From assembly GCA_000432995.1 (NCBI GenBank), contig HF972654.1, positions 72,990 through 111,818 on the forward strand: DNA of 38,829 bases, in the 5' to 3' direction. A program made the position numbers and the translations under genes. The notes under the pieces were generated by a model. That model was not told the DNA's origin and did no database searches. It saw nothing but the letters and a program-made list of their open reading frames with translations. Within the stretch, counting starts at the first letter, position 1. Each line of letters starts with the position of its first letter. Source of the DNA: Clostridium sp. CAG:1013. Lineage in GTDB: Bacteria > Bacillota > Clostridia > Oscillospirales > Acutalibacteraceae. Positions 33,465 through 38,829 of the stretch are shown here, piece after piece.

Positions 33465-34562
33465 ATGGACGCCATCACTGCTTTTGATCTGACAAAAGAA
33501 TACGGCGGAAAAGCTGTCCTGGCTGGCTTGAATCTTCAGGTCCCCCAAGGGGAGGCTTTCGGGTGCATCGGGAAAAGGGGCTGCGGCAAGACCACGCTGA
33601 TTCGTCTTCTCTCCGGCCTTGCCAGGCCAACTTCCGGAGAATGTACGGTATTGGGACTTTCTCCAATCCATGAACCCAAACGGCTCCACGGGGTAGTCGG
33701 GACGGTACTGGATTCGGCACGGCTTTACACAGGCATGACCCTGTGGGAAAACCTGCGTTTTTTTGCTGGTCTTCACGGCTTGGATGACAATGATACCCTG
33801 GAGCGTTCCTCCTTGCTTCTCCATAAGCTGGACATCTGGGAGGGGAGGGATCTTCCGGTGGAGCAGCTCCCCACGGGAGTACTTCGCAGGGCGTCGTTGG
33901 CCCGAGCGCTGATCCACAGTCCCAAGATCCTGCTGGTGGACGAACCTTCCGGCGGTCTGGATCAGGAAACCGCCCAGGGAATTCAGAGAATGCTTGCTTA
34001 CGCTGCGGAGGAAGAAGGGACCAGCTTGTTCCTTTGCAGCTCCAATATGGGTTACGCTCAAAGGTTTTGTCAAAATTTCGCTATCTTGAAGGACGGATCT
34101 TTGCTGGCCAAAGGAGACTTAGAAAGTCTGCGGGATGGGGCAGGAGTGTGTTTCAGGGCTCAGCTGCGCTTAGCTGAGGACTGTCCTGGACCGGTCGGGT
34201 TCCGGTTTGTAGACGGTTTCTGGGAAAAAGAACTGGAGAGCGAAAAAGATATGCCCAAGATCATCGCACAGGCGGTGGAGGAAGGGCTGTCCCTCTATGA
34301 GGCACGAATAGTACACCCCACTTTGGAAGAAATCTTTAACGCTTGGTCGGAGGGTAGAAGAAAGAAGGTGAACGCTGTTGAGACAGACGAACGCTCGGAG
34401 GATGACGTCCTCTATGAAGAAGGAGAGCCGCTCCCGGAGGGAGACGACGGAGAGGAAGAGTTCTTCGGAGAGGATCCAGAAGACTCGGTCCTTGGAGAAG
34501 GATCCGTTGCGGGAGAAGAGAGGGAAGAGCTCTTCCAAGAGCCCTCAAGAGAAGAAATTTGA
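33465..34562 (+). CDS. ABC transporter ATP-binding protein with divergent signature and acidic tail
   Basis: The 365-residue protein starts with an ABC ATPase domain: Walker A GKRGCGKT (36-43) and Walker B ILLVDE (155-160) followed by PSGGLD. The ABC signature reads LPTGV (135-139) instead of LSGGQ, and the H-loop histidine is Asn194 (CSSNMGY), so ATP hydrolysis may be weak. A C-terminal accessory region ends near residue 300 (LEEIFNAWSEG). The last ~65 residues are an unusual acidic tail (for example EEGEPLPEGDDGEEEFFGED). The tail is encoded by DNA that can also encode the permease N-terminus in another frame. AAAGGAG precedes the ATG. Confidence 0.87.
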   Translation: MDAITAFDLTKEYGGKAVLAGLNLQVPQGEAFGCIGKRGCGKTTLIRLLSGLARPTSGECTVLGLSPIHEPKRLHGVVGTVLDSARLYTGMTLWENLRFFAGLHGLDDNDTLERSSLLLHKLDIWEGRDLPVEQLPTGVLRRASLARALIHSPKILLVDEPSGGLDQETAQGIQRMLAYAAEEEGTSLFLCSSNMGYAQRFCQNFAILKDGSLLAKGDLESLRDGAGVCFRAQLRLAEDCPGPVGFRFVDGFWEKELESEKDMPKIIAQAVEEGLSLYEARIVHPTLEEIFNAWSEGRRKKVNAVETDERSEDDVLYEEGEPLPEGDDGEEEFFGEDPEDSVLGEGSVAGEEREELFQEPSREEI

Positions 34563-35379
34563 CCTGGGTAATGTGTTCTCTTCCGCAGAGATCGTGTTGG
34601 TTGGAAAGGATCTGAGCGCACTTTGGAGAAGCAAAGGCACTCGAGCGTTACTGATGCTCCTGCCGGTGATTCTGGTAGTGGTAATTCCCCTGGTATATTC
34701 AGTGGCAATCAGCTTTTTACCCACAGCGGACGACCTCACGTTACCAAAGCAAATTGCCGCACTAATGTCCGGAGTAGAGAAGTATGGGCCCCGCCGTCAA
34801 TGGATGGCCGCCTTTACCACTCTGCTTTGTCCGATGTTGTTTCTCTGCGTGCCCATCATTTGCTCTGTGCTTGCTGCCTCCAAAGTGTTCGTTGGGGAAA
34901 AGGAAGGGCACACTCTCGAGACATTGATGCTTTCCGCCATTGATGAAAAATCTATCCTTCACGCAAAGGTGACCTGTTGCACACTTTTGTCGGTAGCCAT
35001 TTCCTTTGTGTCTTTTGTAGCCTTTACCATTACCATTTCTGTGGCGGAACTGCTTATGGGAGCACCTTTTTTCCTGAATTTGGAATGGATCATTTGCCTG
35101 TTGCTGTTTGTGCCGGTGCTGGCACTGTTTTCGGTGGTTTTCGTCAGCTGGGAATTTTCCAGGGTCCACAGTTCCGGGGAAGCTCTGCAAACTATGGGGT
35201 ATCTCATGCTTCCGCTGCTTCTCCTGTATTTGGGGCAGTTCACCGGCGCTTTCCGGATCACTGTTCCGCTGCTACTGGGGATCATTGTAGTGCTGGCGGT
35301 ATTGTCCATCGTTCTGTTCAATGTCACCAGCCGTCGGTTCCAGCCGGAATTTCTATTTGACGTTCCCCGTGAACCCTGA
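34378..35379 (+). CDS. ABC-2 type transporter permease
   Basis: The 333-residue protein starts with about 60 residues rich in Arg, Lys and Ser, then has six hydrophobic segments beginning ALLMLLPVILVVVIPLVYSV. It has the ABC-2/NatB-like pattern VFVGEKEGHTLETLMLSAID between segments, and is the partner of the ATPase encoded just upstream. The TTG start at 34378 has AAGAAGGTG seven bases before it, and would overlap the ATPase gene by 185 nt. A GTG at 34573 would avoid the overlap but has no good ribosome binding site. Confidence 0.82.
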   Translation: MRQTNARRMTSSMKKESRSRRETTERKSSSERIQKTRSLEKDPLREKRGKSSSKSPQEKKFDLGNVFSSAEIVLVGKDLSALWRSKGTRALLMLLPVILVVVIPLVYSVAISFLPTADDLTLPKQIAALMSGVEKYGPRRQWMAAFTTLLCPMLFLCVPIICSVLAASKVFVGEKEGHTLETLMLSAIDEKSILHAKVTCCTLLSVAISFVSFVAFTITISVAELLMGAPFFLNLEWIICLLLFVPVLALFSVVFVSWEFSRVHSSGEALQTMGYLMLPLLLLYLGQFTGAFRITVPLLLGIIVVLAVLSIVLFNVTSRRFQPEFLFDVPREP

Positions 35380-35399
35380 CTTTACCAATGTCCCTCTTC

Positions 35400-35428
35400 T
35401 TGACAATTTTCTTGAAATTTGATAGATT
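35400..35428 (+). promoter_or_regulatory. Promoter of the TSCPD gene
   Basis: TTGACA (35400-35405), 17 bases, TAGATT (35423-35428). Confidence 0.6.
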
Positions 35429-35468
35429 TAATAGACGAAAAATAAAGAAAGGAAGCGCATCTTAACTT

Positions 35469-35732
35469 ATGGAAATCAGCTACACCCCCAAAGGCGTATG
35501 TTCCCGTCACATTGATGTTGTTGTTGAGGATGGCGTGATCCAGTCCGTAAAGTTTACCGGCGGATGCAGCGGCAACACTCAGGGAGTGGCTGCTTTGGCC
35601 CAGGGCATGAAGGTCAAGGATTATTTGGCCCGTTGCAAAGGGATCCACTGCGGCACTCGTCCCACTTCCTGCCCGGACCAGCTGGCTCAGGCCCTGTCTC
35701 AGGCAGTGGAGGAAGGTAAAATCTCCCTGTAA
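35469..35732 (+). CDS. TSCPD domain protein (TIGR03905-like)
   Basis: The 87-residue protein is a single TSCPD domain, with the diagnostic TSCPDQLAQAL near its end and conserved cysteines in KGVCSRHID, FTGGCSGNTQG and GIHCGTRPTSC. The same domain occurs at the end of some class II ribonucleotide reductases, where it may bind metal. The stand-alone protein's function is not known. AAAGGAAG lies about 13 bases before the ATG, rather far. It is monocistronic. Confidence 0.9.
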   Translation: MEISYTPKGVCSRHIDVVVEDGVIQSVKFTGGCSGNTQGVAALAQGMKVKDYLARCKGIHCGTRPTSCPDQLAQALSQAVEEGKISL

Positions 35733-35750
35733 AAGTTTCAGCCAAATAGC

Positions 35751-35790
35751 AAAAGCCCTTCCCGCTCTAAATGAGAGGGAAGGGCTTTTT
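35751..35790. terminator. Bidirectional terminator
   Basis: AAAAGCCCTTCCC pairs with GGGAAGGGCTTTT, and an inner CTC/GAG extends the stem. It is shared by the TSCPD gene (+) and the Cys-rich microprotein gene (-). Confidence 0.85.
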
Positions 35791-35852
35791 GTGTATCCGG
35801 GGGTCACTCCTTTACGGAACTGCCCCGCGGATCCCTAGGGGAAAGGCGTTAC

Positions 35853-35984
35853 TTAGCAGCCGCAGCCGCCGCAGTTACCGCAGCCACACTCGTTGTTGGT
35901 GCTGGCGCCAAACCCGTTGCCGCAGCCGCAGCAGCACAGCAGGATGAGGATGATGATGAGCCAAGAGCAGTTTCCGTTACACAT
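35853..35984 (-). CDS. Cys/Gly-rich membrane microprotein (43 aa)
   Basis: The protein is only 43 residues: MCNGNCSW, a hydrophobic helix LIIILILL (about residues 9-16), then CCCGCGNGFG and a tail NECGCGNCGGCGC. It has 11 cysteines and 11 glycines. AAAGGAGG sits nine bases before the ATG, a textbook site, so it is very likely translated despite its size. I do not know a function; the composition resembles small cysteine-rich spore coat or envelope proteins. Upstream, AC-N16-CATAAGATA matches a mother-cell sporulation (sigma-K) promoter. Another, longer frame over the same DNA gives an Ala/Ser-repeat peptide and looks spurious. Confidence 0.75.
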   Translation of the reverse strand: MCNGNCSWLIIILILLCCCGCGNGFGASTNNECGCGNCGGCGC

Positions 35985-36013
35985 AGTGGAAAGCCTCCTT
36001 TCGAATTACACTC

Positions 36014-36040
36014 TATCTTATGGCGCAGGAAAAAAAGTGT
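36014..36040 (-). promoter_or_regulatory. Sigma-K-like promoter of the Cys-rich microprotein
   Basis: On the - strand, AC (36039-36040), exactly 16 bases, then CATAAGATA (36014-36022), fitting the AC-N16-CATAnnnTA consensus. The predicted start is about 7 bases on, 22 nt before the ATG. A weak sigma-A reading (TTGTAA-N17-CATAAG) also exists. Confidence 0.5.
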
Positions 36041-36135
36041 TACAACTCTCTCTTTGACTTTTAAAATTTTTGATTTCAAGAGAAAACAAGAGTATAAAAG
36101 AGTTTGAGTGAGATTTTAGCCAGCAGATCACCATC

Positions 36136-36200
36136 TTTGACTTTGTTTGACCTTGACCCAAGATAAAAAAAGGCTATAATTAAAGTCAAAGAAAGTCAAA
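36136..36200 (+). promoter_or_regulatory. ctsR operon promoter with two CtsR boxes
   Basis: TTGACC (36153-36158), 16 bases, TATAAT (36175-36180). Two CtsR operators flank it: TTTGACT-TTG-TTTGACC (36136-36152, inverted orientation) directly upstream of the -35 box, and AGTCAAA-GAA-AGTCAAA (36184-36200) over the transcript start. Both fit the A/GGTCAAAnAnA/GGTCAAA heptad repeat. A single half site (TTTGACT) is at 36053-36059. Confidence 0.92.
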
Positions 36201-36242
36201 GACAAGATGTGCGATAAATGAATAAGGATCAGGTGAATATAA

Positions 36243-36695
36243 ATGCGTATTAGTGACAGTGTGGCGAAATACATTTTAGATCTGCTCAATGAAGCGGACG
36301 GCACTGCTGAGATCCAGCGCAATGAATTGGCAAACTATTTGGGCTGCGTGCCCAGCCAGATCAATTACGTGCTCACCTCTCGGTTCACGCCGGAGCAGGG
36401 ATACATTGTAGAAAGCCGCCGGGGTGGCGGAGGTTATATCCGCATCACCCGCATGAGGCTTTCTAAATCCGATATGATCATGCATATCGTCAATGGAGTG
36501 GGGGACAGTTTGGACGCCGCCACCGCCCGGGCCATGACCTCCAACCTGCTGCAAAACGGAATGGTGGATGAATCCGCCGCCAGCTTGCTGCGGGCTGCCT
36601 GTTCAGAACACGCTTTGGCTGCCGTACCGAAAGAGATTCGGGATACAGTCCGAGCCTCCATTTACAAAAACATGCTTTTAGCCACCAGAACATAA
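36243..36695 (+). CDS. ctsR: Class III stress gene repressor CtsR
   Basis: CtsR represses clp genes and its own operon and is inactivated by heat. The 150-residue protein has the N-terminal winged helix (VAKYILDLLNEADGTAEIQR, ELANYLGCVPSQINYVLTSRF) and the tetraglycine-type wing RRGGGGYIRI that acts as the thermosensor, followed by the dimerisation helices. AGGTGA lies six bases before the ATG. It is first of the ctsR-mcsA-mcsB-clpC operon, with matching operators at the promoter. Confidence 0.97.
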   Translation: MRISDSVAKYILDLLNEADGTAEIQRNELANYLGCVPSQINYVLTSRFTPEQGYIVESRRGGGGYIRITRMRLSKSDMIMHIVNGVGDSLDAATARAMTSNLLQNGMVDESAASLLRAACSEHALAAVPKEIRDTVRASIYKNMLLATRT

Positions 36696-36709
36696 AAGGA
36701 GGAATCATT

Positions 36710-37225
36710 ATGCTGTGTCAAGCCTGCGGAAAAAAGACCGCTACTACTCATATTAAAACCGTCATCAATGGAAAATTGACAGAATACCATCTGTGTTCCG
36801 AATGCGCCCAGCAGAAGGGCTACGGAGACCTGTTCTCCAACTGGGGAATGGACTTCGGAAATTTGCTGGGAGGGTTCATTGGCAATGGATTCACTTCCGT
36901 CAAGGCCGCCCGGTGTCCTACCTGCGGCGCCAGCTTCGATGAAATCACCCAGTCGGGAAAGATCGGCTGCGCGGATTGCTACAAGACCTTCCGTGAACAG
37001 CTTTTACCTGTGATCCAGAGGATCCACGGTACCAGCCGCCACAAGGGAAAGGTCCCGGGAGGATCAGCCTTGCGGGTCACCGGGGGACATCATCAGATGA
37101 TGCCTGTAAAAGAATCGCCCCTGGACGAAAAGAAACGCTTGCTGAAGCAAGCCATTGAGAAACAAGATTTTGAAACGGCCGCCGTATTGCGGGACGAGAT
37201 CAAGGAGATGGAAAACCATGGCTGA
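36710..37225 (+). CDS. mcsA: McsA, zinc-binding activator of McsB
   Basis: McsA binds and activates the arginine kinase McsB. The 171-residue protein has four CXXC-type pairs (CQAC at residues 3-6, CSEC, CPTC, CADC) for zinc binding. The C-terminal UVR motif is LLKQAIEKQDFETAAVLRDE. AAAGGAGG precedes the ATG. It follows ctsR by 14 nt and overlaps mcsB by 8 nt. Confidence 0.95.
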   Translation: MLCQACGKKTATTHIKTVINGKLTEYHLCSECAQQKGYGDLFSNWGMDFGNLLGGFIGNGFTSVKAARCPTCGASFDEITQSGKIGCADCYKTFREQLLPVIQRIHGTSRHKGKVPGGSALRVTGGHHQMMPVKESPLDEKKRLLKQAIEKQDFETAAVLRDEIKEMENHG

Positions 37226-38258
37226 AACGAAAAAGTGGTATGAAAAAGCCGGCAGCTGCGGGGACGTAGTTTGCAGCACCCGTGTTCGCCTGGCTAGAAA
37301 TTTAAGACAATTCCCGTTCCCGGCCCGAGCAACCGAAAAGCAGAGAGAGGCCGTGGAAGAAAAAGTGAAGGACGCTCTCTTGTCCGGGAACAGCATTCTT
37401 TCCAAAGAGTTCCGGTTCCTGCCTCTGGAAAGCGCGTCCGAAGAGGAGGCCGTCTCCCTGGTAGAACGGCACATCGTTAGTCCGGAGTTCATTTCTGACC
37501 GGCAGGGAAAAGCATTGCTGATCTCCGAGGACGAGAGCATCTCCATTATGATCAACGAGGAGGATCACCTGCGGATCCAGGTGCTGAAGGAGGGCCTGTC
37601 CCTGAAAGAGGCCGCTGAGACCGCAGACCGCATCGACACCTTGCTCAGCGAGACTTTGGACTTCGCCTACGATCCGGAGTTCGGCTACCTGACCCAGTGT
37701 CCCACCAATCTGGGCACCGGAATGCGGGCTTCGGTGATGCTCCATCTGCCGGCATTGACAGAAAACGGTGCTATGCCTAGAATCTCTTCCAACCTTTCCA
37801 AGTTGGGGCTCACCATTCGGGGCACCTACGGAGAGGGAAGCAAGAGTATTGGCGGACTGTATCAGCTTTCCAACCAGATCACCTTAGGGCTCAGCGAAAA
37901 CGAAGCCATTGAGAATCTGCGATCCATCACCACCCAGCTGATGGAAGAAGAACGGAAAGCACGCAGCCGGATGAGCGAAAATATCGCCTGGCAAGATAAG
38001 ATTGACAGGGCCGCGGGTATCCTGAAAACAGCCCGTGTCCTTTCCAGCAGCGAATTCATGGAGCTGCTTTCCTATATACGCTTTGGCCTTTCCACAGGAG
38101 TGCTGCAAGGTGTCACCATGGAAGAGCTGAACGCTCTGATGGTCAACGCCCAGCCCGCCACTCTAATGGCCAAGGCAGGCAAACAACTTGACGAGAACCA
38201 GCGCGACGTTCTGCGGGCAACCATGGCCCGAGAGCTGTGCGCGAAGATAAAGGAGTGA
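37218..38258 (+). CDS. mcsB: Protein arginine kinase McsB
   Basis: McsB phosphorylates arginines on proteins, including CtsR, and marks them for ClpCP. The 346-residue protein has the phosphagen-kinase catalytic domain: VCSTRVRLARNL, INEEDHLRIQVL, the Cys-bearing block LTQCPTNLGTGMRASVMLHL and RGTYGEGSKSIGGLYQLSNQ. The start is the ATG at 37218 inside the end of mcsA (8-nt overlap). The end of the gene carries the AAGGAG used for clpC. Confidence 0.96.
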   Translation: MAETKKWYEKAGSCGDVVCSTRVRLARNLRQFPFPARATEKQREAVEEKVKDALLSGNSILSKEFRFLPLESASEEEAVSLVERHIVSPEFISDRQGKALLISEDESISIMINEEDHLRIQVLKEGLSLKEAAETADRIDTLLSETLDFAYDPEFGYLTQCPTNLGTGMRASVMLHLPALTENGAMPRISSNLSKLGLTIRGTYGEGSKSIGGLYQLSNQITLGLSENEAIENLRSITTQLMEEERKARSRMSENIAWQDKIDRAAGILKTARVLSSSEFMELLSYIRFGLSTGVLQGVTMEELNALMVNAQPATLMAKAGKQLDENQRDVLRATMARELCAKIKE

Positions 38259-38263
38259 TCGAT

Positions 38264-38829
38264 ATGACATATCGTTTCAATGGATTTACAGAAAAGGCTA
38301 ACAATGCCATGAATCTGGCCATCGCCTCCGCTCAGGAGTTTGGCCACGATTATGTGGGCAGTGAGCACGTGATGCTGGGCCTTTTGAAAGAGGGCACCGG
38401 TGTGGCGTTCACCGTGCTGAATAAATTGGGGATCACCGCCGAGGACTACGAAAAACTGATCCGGGAGCGCATCGGCACCGGAGAACCCACCAATTTGTCC
38501 CCCGATGAGTTCACCCCCCGCACCAAACGGATCTTGCAGGTGGCGGCTATGGCAGGAGCTCAGCTCCACAATGCCTATGTGGGCACGGAGCATCTGCTCA
38601 TCGCCATCATTGAGGACGGCCAGAGCTACGCCATGCGGTTCCTGCAAATTCTGGGGGCTGATCCCAACCGCATCGTGTCGGAACTTTCCGCCATGCTGAA
38701 AAACACGTCCTTCGGCGGTAAAAGCGAATCTCGTCCCGGAAACGGCGAGGAGGACAGCGGTCAAAACGGCAAGGCATTGGAGCAGTTTGGCCGCGACTTG
38801 ACCCAGATGGCCGCTCAGGGCAAGATCGA
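38264..38829 (+). CDS. clpC: ATP-dependent Clp protease ATPase subunit ClpC (5' part)
   Basis: ClpC is the AAA+ unfoldase that feeds ClpP. About 188 residues are visible before the window ends: two Clp N-terminal repeats (MTYRFNGFTEKANNAMNLAI...VGSEHVMLGLLKE and EFTPRTKRILQVAAMAGAQL...VGTEHLLIAIIEDG), then a Ser/Gly/Glu-rich linker. The first AAA+ domain begins with LEQFGRDLTQMAAQGKI, as in ClpC. AAAGGAG is nine bases before the ATG. It is the last visible gene of the CtsR-regulated operon. Confidence 0.96.
   Translation, partial: MTYRFNGFTEKANNAMNLAIASAQEFGHDYVGSEHVMLGLLKEGTGVAFTVLNKLGITAEDYEKLIRERIGTGEPTNLSPDEFTPRTKRILQVAAMAGAQLHNAYVGTEHLLIAIIEDGQSYAMRFLQILGADPNRIVSELSAMLKNTSFGGKSESRPGNGEEDSGQNGKALEQFGRDLTQMAAQGKI

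Noticed and set aside
33465..35379. Frameshift that split one ABC ATPase-permease fusion gene
   Set aside because: Both proteins contain complete domains, and the second has its own strong ribosome binding site. Overlap is a better explanation than breakage.
35849..36079. 76-codon minus-strand frame with Ala/Ser repeats
   Set aside because: It overlaps the Cys-rich microprotein in another frame, lacks a ribosome binding site and has low-complexity Ala/Ser runs. The 43-residue frame has a perfect site.
1..38829. CRISPR arrays, insertion sequences, prophage, integrase or toxin-antitoxin modules
   Set aside because: I looked for regularly spaced repeats, transposase or integrase motifs and paired small genes and saw none; gene content is housekeeping and accessory metabolic.

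Overview
The window looks like chromosomal housekeeping DNA from a Gram-positive, probably spore-forming Clostridia (Oscillospiraceae/Ruminococcaceae-like) bacterium. The evidence is the SepF-YlmH-DivIVA cell-division cluster, the CtsR-McsA-McsB-ClpC stress operon, a YtvI-type membrane protein, PadR/HAAS and YitT/YczE families, strong AGGAGG-type ribosome binding sites, frequent TTG/GTG starts and sigma-A promoters. I see no prophage, insertion sequence, CRISPR array or obvious genomic island. The interest lies in regulatory and protein-sequence oddities.

Layout. 1-9893 (+): mutS (3' part), mutL, miaA, a HlyD-like membrane protein, the PLP protein YggS/YlmE, sepF, ylmH and divIVA, closed by a terminator; then lspA, an RluD-type pseudouridine synthase and a ComEA-like helix-hairpin-helix protein. 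9905-12998 (-): sugar-phosphate isomerase/epimerase, pepT and a Gfo/Idh/MocA oxidoreductase. 13088-17952 (-): ppx-ppk for polyphosphate, then pfkA with its own promoter and operator-like palindrome. 18203-21056 (+): tRNA-Ser(GGA), asnS with an unusual leader, and a MarR regulator with a YczE-type membrane protein. 21116-24120: a divergent pair, a PurF-like protein without its catalytic cysteine (-) and a type Ic aspartate aminotransferase-like protein (+). 24168-25612 (-): AI-2E/YtvI-type membrane protein and a small XRE regulator. 25870-27708 (+): nicotinate phosphoribosyltransferase and RNase P RNA. 27770-29419 (-): HAAS-domain membrane protein with its PadR regulator, and a nitroreductase. 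29710-35732 (+): oxidoreductase and isomerase pair, YitT-family protein behind a structured leader, HD-domain hydrolase, ABC ATPase and permease whose genes overlap out of frame by up to 185 nt, and a TSCPD protein. 35853-35984 (-): a 43-residue cysteine/glycine-rich microprotein. 36243-38829 (+): ctsR, mcsA, mcsB and clpC (cut by the window end), with two CtsR boxes at the promoter.

How the genes work together. The first block combines mismatch repair, tRNA modification, septum assembly and lipoprotein processing. The ppx-ppk pair makes and senses or degrades polyphosphate. The final operon is the classical class III heat-shock module in which CtsR represses its own operon, McsB phosphorylates arginines and ClpC unfolds tagged proteins.

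Most worth following up: the structured leader before the YitT gene, whose apical loop is complementary to the start codon; the Cys-rich microprotein behind a sequence matching a sigma-K-type promoter; the overlapping ABC genes with an acidic tail in one frame and a basic head in the other; the PurF homologue lacking Cys1; the asnS ribosome binding site separated from its start by a hairpin; and several palindromes placed on promoters. No wholly new multi-gene system is evident.
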